This document shows, piece after piece, positions 16,668-24,342 of a stretch of DNA of 64,000 nt. Origin of the DNA: JBMOOG01 sp049324535. GTDB lineage: Bacteria; Pseudomonadota; Alphaproteobacteria; Rhodobacterales; Rhodobacteraceae. The DNA lies in the NCBI GenBank assembly GCA_049324535.1, contig JBMOOG010000009.1:62001-126000 (forward strand), given 5' to 3'. The notes below the pieces were generated by a model. That model saw only the letters and a list, made by a program, of their open reading frames with translations. It searched no databases and had not been told where the DNA came from. The position numbers and the translations under genes are program-made. Within the stretch, counting starts at the first letter, position 1; each line of letters begins with the position of its first letter.

Positions 16668-17025
16668 CTTCGGTCTCCTGGGGCGGGATGCGGGCAAGCG
16701 ACTGCTTGCGGAAAATCTCGGGCCGCTCGCGCCAGGGAACGAGTCCGTGCTCGGCCGCGGCGTAGCGGGCCGCCCCCTCGAGCACCGCGGGCGCGTCGCG
16801 CGCCGGATCGAGCCGGCCGTAGACGTAGCTCCACTTTCCCGGGGCCGAGAGCGCCACGGCGCAGCCCTGCGAACAGGCCGAGAGGCATTCGACCGGGCGG
16901 ATGCGCACGCCGTCGGGCCGGGGCGCGGCGCGCAGGGCCGCGAGCATCCGGGTTCCCGGGCGCGGATCGTCGCCCTCGCCCTCGCGGCGGCAGGTGACGC
17001 AGACGGATAGCGTGGCCTCGGCCAT
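16660..17025 (-). CDS. DUF1636 small metal-binding protein, first gene of the cob operon
   Basis: This 121-residue protein resembles 2Fe-2S thioredoxin-like ferredoxins. It has a CVTC pair near residues 9-12 and a second cluster, ECLSACSQGC, near residues 47-56, so four or more cysteines could hold an iron-sulfur centre or bind a metal. DUF1636 genes often sit beside cobW and cobN, but I know of no established activity. Possible roles are an electron carrier for cobalt reduction or a metal sensor. It is the first gene after the riboswitch at 17131-17300 and overlaps cobW. The ATG at 17025 was chosen because it starts the conserved ATLSVCVTC stretch. Confidence 0.8.
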   Translation of the reverse strand: MAEATLSVCVTCRREGEGDDPRPGTRMLAALRAAPRPDGVRIRPVECLSACSQGCAVALSAPGKWSYVYGRLDPARDAPAVLEGAARYAAAEHGLVPWRERPEIFRKQSLARIPPQETEDV

Positions 17026-17130
17026 GGTGTCTCTCGCGGGGGCGTCGGGATGGCGGGCGACGGACGCAGTGCGGGGCGAACCCCTGCGACCCGCCGCGGC
17101 ACACCCCGTCCGCCGGTTCAGTCCTTCGCG
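17026..17130. other. Leader between cobalamin riboswitch and DUF1636
   Basis: These 105 bases separate the riboswitch from the DUF1636 start on the minus strand. They are non-coding and GC-rich. An expression platform, either a terminator or a hairpin hiding the ribosome site, would be expected here, but I cannot point to a single convincing structure. Confidence 0.5.
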
Positions 17131-17300
17131 CTGGCAGGTCTCCCGGCTTGCGGAGCGGGGCATCCGCCCCCCGGACCCGGCCTTCCCGGCATGCCGCCAG
17201 TGGCCTCGGGCCCTCTCCGGTCACGGTCGCGGGGGCGGCTGCGCTTCGGACCTGCGCGCGCGAGCGTCGCAAAGCCTGTCGCATTCCCTCTTCGCCTGTC
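17131..17300 (-). promoter_or_regulatory. Cobalamin riboswitch upstream of DUF1636-cobW-cobN-cobGHIJ
   Basis: On the minus strand the blocks are AGCCGCCCCCGCGACCGTGA (17221-17240), GCCACTGG (17197-17204), GGGAAGGCC (17179-17187) and CGCAAGCCGGGAGACCTGCC (17133-17152), in the order and spacing of a cobalamin aptamer. The central box reads GCGACCGTGA where the copy near cbiM reads GCGACTGTAT, a small departure from the consensus. It lies between divergent DUF1636 and cobO and can regulate only the minus-strand genes. The outer borders are approximate. Confidence 0.93.
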
Positions 17301-17369
17301 ATAGGACAGGAACCAGCCTGACCGGAGTGCGGCAGGCGGCGAGGCTTGTCAAGCGCGAGGACCGACCCG

Positions 17370-17999
17370 ATGGCAGAGGAAAGCGAACGCGGCAGCGACG
17401 ACCCCGCCCGCCACGCCCAGAAGATGGCCCGCAAGAAGGCGGCGCGCGACCGGATCATGGCGACGAAGTCGGGCGAGAAGGGCCTGGTCATCGTGCTGAC
17501 CGGCGCCGGAAAGGGCAAGTCGTCCTCGGGCTTCGGCATGATCCTGCGCTGCGTGGCGCATGGCATGCCCTCGGCGGTCGTGCAGTTCATCAAGGGCGCC
17601 TGGGACACCGGAGAGCGGCGGCTTCTCACCACGACCTTCGGCGATCTCTGCCAGTTCCACGCCATGGGCGAGGGGTTCACCTGGGAAACCCAGGACCGCG
17701 ACCGCGACATCGCCGCGGCCCGGGCCGGCTGGGAGAAGGCGAAGGCGCTGATCCGCGACCCGCAGATCCGCTTCGTCCTTCTCGACGAGATCAACATCGC
17801 GCTCCGCTACGGCTACCTGCCGGTCGAGGAGGTCGTGGCCTTCCTCGCCGCCGAGAAGCCGCCCATGACCCATGTCTGCCTCACCGGCCGCAACGCGCCC
17901 GAGGCGCTGATCGAGGCGGCCGATCTGGTGACGGAAATGACGCTCGTGAAGCACCCGTTCCGGTCGGGCATCAAGGCGCAGGCCGGCGTCGAGTTCTGA
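17370..17999 (+). CDS. cobO: Cob(I)yrinic acid a,c-diamide adenosyltransferase, CobO
   Basis: This 209-residue ATP:corrinoid adenosyltransferase of the CobA(Salmonella)/CobO/BtuR type attaches the 5'-deoxyadenosyl ligand to cobalt. The P-loop variant TGAGKGKSSSGFG lies near residue 47. VVQFIKGAWDTGER and LLDEINIALRYGYL are further family signatures. The ATG at 17370 follows a GAGG site nine bases upstream; a TTG eight codons earlier is less likely. It is divergent from the riboswitch operon and is followed by two inverted copies of a hairpin repeat before cobQ. Confidence 0.95.
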   Translation: MAEESERGSDDPARHAQKMARKKAARDRIMATKSGEKGLVIVLTGAGKGKSSSGFGMILRCVAHGMPSAVVQFIKGAWDTGERRLLTTTFGDLCQFHAMGEGFTWETQDRDRDIAAARAGWEKAKALIRDPQIRFVLLDEINIALRYGYLPVEEVVAFLAAEKPPMTHVCLTGRNAPEALIEAADLVTEMTLVKHPFRSGIKAQAGVEF

Positions 18000-18000
18000 G

Positions 18001-18050
18001 GCCGGGGCTCCGCCCCGGACCCCGGGATATTTGGACCAGCGAGAAAGCGG
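18001..18050 (+). repeat. Dispersed hairpin repeat after cobO
   Basis: The repeat starts right after the cobO stop. It has the stem CCGGGGC (18002-18008) and GCCCCGG (18012-18018) with a three-base loop, then ACCCCGGGATATTTGGACCA and the purine-rich tail GCGAGAAAGCGG. It may serve as a transcription terminator or an mRNA-stabilising structure. It faces the inverted copy at 18114-18184. Confidence 0.7.
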
Positions 18051-18092
18051 AAGAATGCCGATCCTCACGCCCCAAAGCCGATCCGCAACCGT

Positions 18093-18112
18093 GCGGGGCC
18101 GTGCCGCCCCGC
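18093..18112. repeat. GC hairpin between the two inverted repeat copies
   Basis: GCGGGGC (18093-18099) and GCCCCGC (18106-18112) form a seven-base-pair stem with a six-base loop, midway between two oppositely oriented repeat copies. Its function is unknown; it adds to a three-hairpin cluster in the cobO-cobQ gap. Confidence 0.5.
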
Positions 18113-18113
18113 C

Positions 18114-18184
18114 ACCTTTCCTCTCACTGGATCCAAGTATCCCGGGGGGAGGCCCGGCTCGGGCCGGGGGGCAGCGCCCCCCTC
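18114..18184 (-). repeat. Dispersed hairpin repeat before cobQ, inverted copy
   Basis: Read on the minus strand, it starts with a GGGGGGC/GCCCCCC-type hairpin (18166-18182), continues into CCCGGGATACTTGGATCCAG and ends with the tail TGAGAGGAAAGG. It is the mirror-image partner of the copy at 18001-18050 and ends only 17 bases before the cobQ start. Confidence 0.65.
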
Positions 18185-18200
18185 GCGCGGCGGTGCGGCC

Positions 18201-19655
18201 ATGAGGGCGCTGATGATCCAGGGCGCGGGGTCCGACGTCGGCAAGTCGCTGATCGTGGCGGGGCTGTGCCGGGCCGCGCGGCGCCGCGGGATCGCGGTCG
18301 CGCCCTTCAAGCCGCAGAACATGTCGAACAACGCGGCCGTTACCGTGGACGGCGGCGAGATCGGTCGGGCGCAGGCCCTGCAGGCGCGGGCGGCGGGGCT
18401 CGCTCCGGTGACCGACATGAACCCGGTGCTTCTGAAGCCCGAAAGCGAGACCGGGTCGCAGGTCGTGGTGCAGGGGCGGCGGGTGGCGACGGTGGCGGCG
18501 CGCGACTATGCGGCGCTGAAGCCCGGGCTCCTGGCTCCCGTGCTCGCGAGCTTCTCCCGGCTGGCGGCGGCGCAGGATCTCGTGATCGTCGAGGGCGCGG
18601 GCAGCCCGGCCGAGGTGAACCTCAGGGCGGGCGACATCGCCAACATGGGTTTCGCGCGCGCGGCCGGGGTGCCGGTGGTTCTCGTCGGCGATATCGAGCG
18701 CGGCGGCGTGATCGCGCAGATGGTCGGCACGCAGGCGGTTCTCGATCCCGCCGATGCCGCGATGGTTAGGGGCTTTCTCATCAACAAGTTCCGCGGCGAC
18801 CCGCGGCTTTTCGACGAGGGCTACCGGATCATCGGGGCGCGCACCGGCTGGCGCGGCTTCGGCGTCCTGCCGTTCTTTCCCGAGGCGGCGCGGCTGCCCG
18901 CCGAGGATGCGCTCGGCCTGCGTTCCGGCGGGTCGGGCCGGTTCCATGTCGTCTGTCTGGCCTTTCCGCGGATCGCCAATTTCGACGATCTCGACCCGCT
19001 GGCGCAGGAGCCCGGGGTCCGCCTGACCCTGCTGCGGGCCGGCCAGCCGATTCCGGAGGACGCGGATCTGGTGATCCTGCCCGGCTCGAAGTCGACGCGC
19101 GGCGATCTCGCCTTCCTGCGGGCGCAGGGATGGGACATCGACCTTGCCGCGCATCGGCGGCGCGGGGGGCGGATCCTCGGCATCTGCGGGGGCTACCAGA
19201 TGCTCGGCCGGGTGATCCGCGATCCCGAGGGCATCGAGGGGACGGCGGGCGCGACCGAGGGGCTCGGGCTTCTCGAGGTCGAGACGGTGATGACGCCCGA
19301 GAAGCGGCTGGTGCTCACCGAGGCGGTGCATGTCGCGACCGGCGCGCCCCTTTCGGGATACGAGATCCACATCGGCCGTACCGAGGGCGCGGATCGCGCG
19401 CGGCCCTTCGCCCGCGTTGCGGGCCAGCCCGAGGGGGCGGTCTCGGCCGACGGGCGCGTGGCGGGCAGCTATCTGCACGGGATGTTCTCGACCGACGGCT
19501 TTCGCGCCGCCTGGCTTGCCGCGCAGGGGGCGGAGGCCTCGGATCGCCAGTACGAGGCGGGGGTCGAGGCGGCGCTCGACGCGCTGGCCGATCACATCGA
19601 GGCGCATCTCGACGTGGACGGGCTTCTGGCTCTTGCGGCGCGGGTCGGGGGCTAG
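18201..19655 (+). CDS. cobQ: Cobyric acid synthase, CobQ
   Basis: This 484-residue glutamine-dependent amidotransferase amidates the b, d, e and g side chains of adenosylcobyrinic acid a,c-diamide. The N-terminal ATPase domain has GAGSDVGKSLIVAGLC (residues 9-24), and PFKPQNMSNNAAV is a CobQ signature. The C-terminal GATase domain has ILGICGGYQMLG with the nucleophile at Cys329 and a later SYLHGMF with its histidine. The ATG at 18201 begins with MRALMIQGAGSDVGK. The stop codon shares CTAG with the stop of the convergent cyoD gene. Confidence 0.96.
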   Translation: MRALMIQGAGSDVGKSLIVAGLCRAARRRGIAVAPFKPQNMSNNAAVTVDGGEIGRAQALQARAAGLAPVTDMNPVLLKPESETGSQVVVQGRRVATVAARDYAALKPGLLAPVLASFSRLAAAQDLVIVEGAGSPAEVNLRAGDIANMGFARAAGVPVVLVGDIERGGVIAQMVGTQAVLDPADAAMVRGFLINKFRGDPRLFDEGYRIIGARTGWRGFGVLPFFPEAARLPAEDALGLRSGGSGRFHVVCLAFPRIANFDDLDPLAQEPGVRLTLLRAGQPIPEDADLVILPGSKSTRGDLAFLRAQGWDIDLAAHRRRGGRILGICGGYQMLGRVIRDPEGIEGTAGATEGLGLLEVETVMTPEKRLVLTEAVHVATGAPLSGYEIHIGRTEGADRARPFARVAGQPEGAVSADGRVAGSYLHGMFSTDGFRAAWLAAQGAEASDRQYEAGVEAALDALADHIEAHLDVDGLLALAARVGG

Positions 19656-19990
19656 CCGTCCCTCAGGGTGGCGGGCATCACCATCATCCGGTCCTGAAGA
19701 TTGCCGAGGACCCAGACCGTGCCGCCGGCCATCAGCGCGAGTATCAGCGCCGAGAAGAGGATGAGCTGCAGATCCTCGCGTTTCTGGCGCGAGAGGTCGA
19801 TGTGCAGGAACCCGCGCAGGTGCACCACGACCTGCACGAGGGCGAGCACCGCGACCAGGACGAGGGTCGCCCCGCGGTCGAGCCGGTCCCAGGCCACCAG
19901 CGCGAAGGCGAAGGCCGAAAGCGCCGCCGCCCAGAGCAAGCCCTTCACATAGGTGGCCAGGTCGCGGCGGAAGCCGTGCGGGTCGCTCAT
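19652..19990 (-). CDS. cyoD: Cytochrome o ubiquinol oxidase subunit IV, CyoD
   Basis: This 112-residue small membrane protein has three hydrophobic segments (about 18-37, 44-63 and 79-99), as in CyoD of bo3-type quinol oxidases, where it helps assemble the CuB site. It is last in cyoABCD. The ATG at 19990 overlaps the cyoC stop (ATGA). Its TAG stop overlaps the cobQ TAG on the other strand (CTAG). Confidence 0.88.
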   Translation of the reverse strand: MSDPHGFRRDLATYVKGLLWAAALSAFAFALVAWDRLDRGATLVLVAVLALVQVVVHLRGFLHIDLSRQKREDLQLILFSALILALMAGGTVWVLGNLQDRMMVMPATLRDG

Positions 19991-20616
19991 GCCAGCCCCC
20001 CGAGATAGACCATCGAGACGATCCCGATCCAGACGATGTCGAGAAAGTGCCAGAAGAGCCCGAGGCGCAGGATCCGGGTCTTGACCGGCGCGGTCATGCC
20101 GAACACCCGGATCTGCACCAGCATCACCCCGATCCAGAGGCAGCCCGCCGCCACGTGCAGCCCATGAAGCGGCACCAGCCCCCAGAAGGCCGAGAGCCAG
20201 CCGGACCGCTGCGGAACGCCTCCGGCCGCGATCATGTCGCGCAGGTCCTGCAGTTCGAGCGCGAGAAACCCGAGCCCGAGCGCCAACGTGACCCAGAGCC
20301 AGAGCCGCAACTCGGCGCTGCCCGGCCGGTATTTCATCGCCAGCGCGGCCAGGCCGAAGGTGAAGCTCGACGCGAGGAGGAGCGCCGTCTCGAAGAGCGC
20401 CGAGGAGAGGTCGAAGAGGTCCTTCGGGCCCGGACCCCCGGCCAGGCCCCAGGGGGTCAGCATCGTCGCGTAGGTCGCGGCCATCAGGCCGAAGACGATG
20501 AGGTCGCTCATCAGGAAGACCCAGAAGCCGAAGACCAGCGTCTCGCTCGTCTCATGGGCCTCGGGGTGGCGGGCGCCGAGGTTCAGGCCCGGGTGCAGGA
20601 CGGTTTCCTCGGTCAT
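19987..20616 (-). CDS. cyoC: Cytochrome o ubiquinol oxidase subunit III, CyoC
   Basis: This 209-residue haem-copper oxidase subunit III has five predicted transmembrane helices. GFWVFLMSDLIVFGL near residue 29, LHGLHVAAGCLW and FWHFLDIVWI near the C terminus match the family. It supports the stability of subunit I. It is coupled to cyoB and cyoD by ATGA overlaps on both sides. Confidence 0.93.
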   Translation of the reverse strand: MTEETVLHPGLNLGARHPEAHETSETLVFGFWVFLMSDLIVFGLMAATYATMLTPWGLAGGPGPKDLFDLSSALFETALLLASSFTFGLAALAMKYRPGSAELRLWLWVTLALGLGFLALELQDLRDMIAAGGVPQRSGWLSAFWGLVPLHGLHVAAGCLWIGVMLVQIRVFGMTAPVKTRILRLGLFWHFLDIVWIGIVSMVYLGGLA

Positions 20617-22679
20617 GCGAAGGCCTCCCGGTCGGCGCGGCCGCGGTTCGCGCAGGTCTCCTCGGCGTCGCGACCGACCGGCATCGCGGCCTCGCGCAGG
20701 GCGCGGAAGCGGCGGTCCTCGGCCTCGATCCGCGCGGCCGCGATCACGGTTTCGGTGCGGGTGACGAAGCTGCGGCCGATGACCGACGCGGCGAGAACGA
20801 GGACGGACGCCACGGCCAGCCACCAGATGTGCCAGACCAGCGCAAAGCCGAGTGCCGCGCCGAAGACCGCAAAGACCATGCCCAGGACGCTGTGCCGGGG
20901 CAGGGCGATGTCTTCATAGGCGGACGGCGCGGCGAGGCGGCCGCGGCGCTTGTCTTCCCACCAGGCGTCCCGCGCGGTGACGTCCGGCACCTGCGCGAAG
21001 TTCCATTCCGGGACCGGGGCGGGCAGCGACCATTCGAGCGTCCGCCCGTCCCAGGGGTCGCCCGCGGGCACTGCGAGCGCCTGCCGGTGCCGGATCGAGA
21101 CCACGAGCTGCGCGGCGAGCGCGCCCATGGCGAAAAGCACCACCAGCGCCCCGAAGCCCGAGATCAGCATCCAGGGCTGGAAGGCCGCTTCCTGATAGCT
21201 GACCGTTCGCCGGGTCATGCCCAGAAGCCCGACCCAGTAGAGCGGGAAGAAGACCAGCATGTAGCCGAGGATCCAGGCCACCGCCGAGCGGCGCCCCCAG
21301 ACCTCGTCCAGCCGGAAGCCGAAGACCTTCGGGAACCAGTAGGTGTAGCCCGCGAGCATCCCGAAGAGGAAGCCGGGGATCAGCATGTTGTGGAAATGCG
21401 CGACGAGGAAAAGGGTGTTGTGGACCTGGTAGTCGATGGTCGGGTTCGCGAGCAGGATCCCCGTGAGCCCGCCGATGACGAAGAGCATGAGAAACCCCAG
21501 CGCGTAGATCATCGGCACGGCAAGGCGCACGCGGCCCCGGTACATGGTCGCCATCCAGTCGTAGATCTTGACCCCGGTCGGCACGCCGATGGTCATCGTG
21601 GCCGCGCCGAAGGCCGCGTTCAGGCTGGCCGACTGGCCCATGGTGAAGAAGTGGTGGACCCAGACGGTGAACGACAGGACCGCGATCGACATGGTGGCGA
21701 TCACGAGCGACGGATAGCCGTAGAGCCGCTTGCCCGAGAAGGTGGCGAAGACTTCGGAAAACACCCCGAAGGCCGGCAGGATCAGGATGTAGACCTCGGG
21801 ATGGCCGAAGAGCCAGAAGAGGTTGGCGAAGTTCATCATGTTGCCGCCGAGGTCGTTGGTGAAGAAGTGGAACCCGAGATAGCGGTCGAGCGCGAGCGTG
21901 AGCGTGGCGACGGTCAGCGGCGGAAGCGCGAAGATCATCAGGATCGCGGTGCAGAGCGCCGTCCAGGTGAACATCGGCAGGCGGAAGAAGGTCATGCCGG
22001 GGGCGCGTTCCTTGTAGATGGTGACGGCGAAGTTGATGCCGCTCATCGTGGTGCCGAAGCCGGCGAGCGCCACCGCCCAGATCCAGTAGTCGGGGCCTTC
22101 GCCGGGGTTGAAGGCCGCTTCGGTGTAGGGCGGATAGCCCGACCAGCCGCCGGTCGAGAAATCGCCCACGACGAGCGAGACCATGACCAGCGCCGCCCCC
22201 GCCGCTGTCAGCCCCAGGCTGATCGCATTGAGAAGCGGAAAGCTCACGTCGCGCGCGCCGATCTGGAGCGGCACGACGATGTTGATGAGCCCGGTCAGGA
22301 AGGGCATCGCCATGAAGAAGATCATGATCGTGCCGTGGGTCGAGAAAAGCTGCGAATAGTGGTCGGCGGTCAGGAAGCCGCCGCCGGGCCCGTCGGCCTG
22401 CTGGAACCGCATGAGCGCGGCCTCGATCACCGCGCGCACCAGCATCACCAGCGCGAGGACCACATACATCACCCCGATCCGCTTGTGGTCGAGACTGGTC
22501 AGCCAGCCCCGCCAGAGCGGCACCCAGAGCCGGTGGCGGCTGAGGAGGTAGAGCACCGCGATCCCGGCAAGGATCACCAGCGAGGCCGCACCGGCGGCGA
22601 TCACGTCCGACAGGGTCGGGCGGTCGAGGACCGCGGCGAAGGGCAGCGACTGCCAGGAAAGCCGTCCGAGGATGTCCAT
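20613..22679 (-). CDS. cyoB: Cytochrome o ubiquinol oxidase subunit I, CyoB
   Basis: This 688-residue catalytic subunit carries the low-spin haem and the binuclear haem-CuB centre, reducing O2 to water with ubiquinol as donor while pumping protons. It shows the low-spin haem histidine in STHGTIMIFFM, the GHPEVYILILP element with the His-Tyr pair at CuB, VHHFFTMG for the other CuB histidines, and LVAHFHNMLIPG for the haem ligands. About fifteen transmembrane helices fit the CyoB pattern. It starts at 22679, immediately after the cyoA stop with no gap, and overlaps cyoC by ATGA. Confidence 0.96.
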   Translation of the reverse strand: MDILGRLSWQSLPFAAVLDRPTLSDVIAAGAASLVILAGIAVLYLLSRHRLWVPLWRGWLTSLDHKRIGVMYVVLALVMLVRAVIEAALMRFQQADGPGGGFLTADHYSQLFSTHGTIMIFFMAMPFLTGLINIVVPLQIGARDVSFPLLNAISLGLTAAGAALVMVSLVVGDFSTGGWSGYPPYTEAAFNPGEGPDYWIWAVALAGFGTTMSGINFAVTIYKERAPGMTFFRLPMFTWTALCTAILMIFALPPLTVATLTLALDRYLGFHFFTNDLGGNMMNFANLFWLFGHPEVYILILPAFGVFSEVFATFSGKRLYGYPSLVIATMSIAVLSFTVWVHHFFTMGQSASLNAAFGAATMTIGVPTGVKIYDWMATMYRGRVRLAVPMIYALGFLMLFVIGGLTGILLANPTIDYQVHNTLFLVAHFHNMLIPGFLFGMLAGYTYWFPKVFGFRLDEVWGRRSAVAWILGYMLVFFPLYWVGLLGMTRRTVSYQEAAFQPWMLISGFGALVVLFAMGALAAQLVVSIRHRQALAVPAGDPWDGRTLEWSLPAPVPEWNFAQVPDVTARDAWWEDKRRGRLAAPSAYEDIALPRHSVLGMVFAVFGAALGFALVWHIWWLAVASVLVLAASVIGRSFVTRTETVIAAARIEAEDRRFRALREAAMPVGRDAEETCANRGRADREAFA

Positions 22680-23717
22680 TCAGTCGCTTCCTCCGCCGTC
22701 CGGCTGCGCCATCGGCGGCGCGGAATGGGTGCCCGGCATTCCGGACCCGTGCATCGGCGCCATGCCCGCGGGTGGCGGGGTTCCGTCGTAGGCGGGACTG
22801 CCGGGCTGGGAGTTGGCGGGCAGGGGCGCGCCGGCCATGTAGCGCGAAAGCACCCGGTCGAAGAGCCCGGGTTCGGCGCGGGCGAACCAGGCGACACCCT
22901 CGGGGACGCCGGGGCGGGCGAAGGCCGCCGCCGCCTCGGCCGGGGTCTGGTCATGGCCGAGCCTCGAATAGGCCGCGGCGTCCAGAGCGCCCCCGTCGGC
23001 GCGCACATCCTCGACCCAGGCGTCGAAGGCCTCGGCCGTCAGGGACCGGGCCGCGAATTTCTGGTGCTGGAAGCCCGGGCCGCTGAACTGGGTGTTCTCG
23101 CCCTCGTAGCGGCCGGGGCGATCGGCGCGCAGGTTGAGCCGCGTTTCCATGCCGGGCATGGCGTAGATCTGGCTGCCGAGCGCGCCGACGAAGAAGGACT
23201 GCATGACCGTGTCCGAGGTCAGCCGGATCGAGACCGGCTGGCCGGCGGGAAAGGCCAGGTCGTTCAGGCCGGCGATGCCGAGATCCGGGTAGAGAAAGAG
23301 CCAGTTCCAGTCGAGCCCGATCGCCTCGACCCGCAGGGCCGGCGCGGCGGGGTCGAGCCGGCGATAGGGGTCAAGCGCCTCGGTCGCGCGGACAAGCTGC
23401 CAGCCGAGCACCGCGACGACGATCAGCGGAACCCCCCACATCACCGTCTCGAGCGGGCGCGAGAAATCCCAGTCGGGCGCATAGGCGGCCCGCCGCCGGC
23501 GCCGGTAGCGCCAGGCGATCAGCGGCACGCCGATCAGCACCGGGGCGACGACGATCAGCGCGATCAGCGTCACCGTCACCAGATGCGCGCGCTCCGCGGC
23601 GGCGACCGGGCCGGCCGGGGTCAGGAACGACAGCCCCTCGGGCGCGCAGCCGGCCAGAAGCGGCACCGTCAGGGCGATGGCGCGCCAGCCTCCTGCACCC
23701 TGCCGCCGTGCCCGCAT
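22680..23717 (-). CDS. cyoA: Cytochrome o ubiquinol oxidase subunit II, CyoA lipoprotein
   Basis: This 345-residue subunit has a lipoprotein signal ending LLAGC (Cys24), two transmembrane helices (about 47-70 and 92-112) and a periplasmic cupredoxin-like domain. The CuA cysteines of cytochrome c oxidases are absent (VGALGSQIYAMPGMETRL), as expected for a quinol oxidase. IGLDWNWLFLYPD and the COX aromatic-rich domain (FQHQKFAARSLTAEAFDAWV) are typical of CyoA. The last 30 or so residues form a Pro/Gly-rich tail with several Met and His. The ATG at 23717 was chosen because it gives a complete signal peptide. Confidence 0.93.
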   Translation of the reverse strand: MRARRQGAGGWRAIALTVPLLAGCAPEGLSFLTPAGPVAAAERAHLVTVTLIALIVVAPVLIGVPLIAWRYRRRRRAAYAPDWDFSRPLETVMWGVPLIVVAVLGWQLVRATEALDPYRRLDPAAPALRVEAIGLDWNWLFLYPDLGIAGLNDLAFPAGQPVSIRLTSDTVMQSFFVGALGSQIYAMPGMETRLNLRADRPGRYEGENTQFSGPGFQHQKFAARSLTAEAFDAWVEDVRADGGALDAAAYSRLGHDQTPAEAAAAFARPGVPEGVAWFARAEPGLFDRVLSRYMAGAPLPANSQPGSPAYDGTPPPAGMAPMHGSGMPGTHSAPPMAQPDGGGSD

Positions 23718-23894
23718 CCCGCCGCTGCCCCATGTCTTCGCCTCTGCCGGACAATCCTTGATCGGGGCGTGCGGTTCCCGCAAGTCCCGCAGAATTCCGC
23801 ACGGGCGGCGACCGCCGGGGATGGAACCCGCGCCGGACGGCGTGCATTGTTCCGGCGGACAACGGGCGCGCGCGATCACGGGGAGTGGTTCATC
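23718..23894. promoter_or_regulatory. Divergent intergenic region between cyoA and the small plus-strand gene
   Basis: These 177 bases must contain the cyoABCD promoter on the minus strand and probably a plus-strand promoter. I found no complete FNR box; only a lone TTGAT half-site occurs near 23758. No promoter hexamers are convincing. Confidence 0.4.
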
Positions 23895-24224
23895 ATGATG
23901 TCACCGATTTCAGGACTGCCGGCCGGCATTGCCGGCCTGTCGGCGCGCGGGACCGTTCTGGCCCAGGATGTGGCGCAGGCGTTGAAGCTCGTCGTGGCCG
24001 GAAGCCGGCTTGTGGTCGAGGTCGAACCCGCATTCGACGGCTACATGTCGGAACTGGTCAGGGGCGTGAAGGGCGCCTGCGAGGGGGACAGCCTGCGGGC
24101 CTGCGCGCTGGTCGTTCCCGAGGGCATGCTGGCCGAGGCGCGCGAACCGGGCGACGGCGGCAATTTCCGGGTCTTTGCGGCGGGGGCGCGCGCCGAGGCG
24201 CTGGCCTGGCTTGGCCGCGTCTGA
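23895..24224 (+). CDS. Small conserved-looking protein of unknown function (109 aa)
   Basis: I do not recognise this protein with certainty. It has 109 residues, begins MMSPISGLPAGIAGLSARG, has no signal peptide or membrane segment, and alternates helix- and strand-like stretches (VAQALKLVVAGSRLVVEVEP, ACALVVPEGM). The ending FRVFAAGARAEALAWLGR resembles the end of SpoIIAA/STAS-like small proteins, a weak likeness only. A GGGGAGTGG site precedes the paired ATGs at 23895 and 23898. Codon use is like that of its neighbours. It is transcribed away from cyoA and leads into the MFS exporter gene. Confidence 0.55.
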   Translation: MMSPISGLPAGIAGLSARGTVLAQDVAQALKLVVAGSRLVVEVEPAFDGYMSELVRGVKGACEGDSLRACALVVPEGMLAEAREPGDGGNFRVFAAGARAEALAWLGRV

Positions 24225-24342
24225 CGGTCCGGGGCCCGAAGGGTCGGCCGGTGGTGCGACCGCACCGCATGCGGGTCGCGCCGGTGGCCCCTGCAGGCCC
24301 GACCGGGATCCGGCCCGCGCCGCGCCGGCGCACCGGCCGCGT

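Noticed and set aside
17346..17372. TTG at 17346 as the cobO start
   Set aside because: The ATG at 17370 has a GAGG site at good distance; the extra eight residues look non-conserved.
23750..23765. FNR box in front of cyoA
   Set aside because: Only a TTGAT half-site is present; the second half does not match ATCAA.
20829..23894. A long plus-strand frame opposite cyoBA joined in frame to the small gene at 23895
   Set aside because: Only the last 109 codons look like a protein; the upstream part mirrors cyoA and cyoB.
24175..24342. TTG at 24175 as the start of the MFS transporter
   Set aside because: It would overlap the preceding gene and add about 56 Pro/Arg-rich residues before helix 1; the GTG at 24343 is more plausible, though uncertain.
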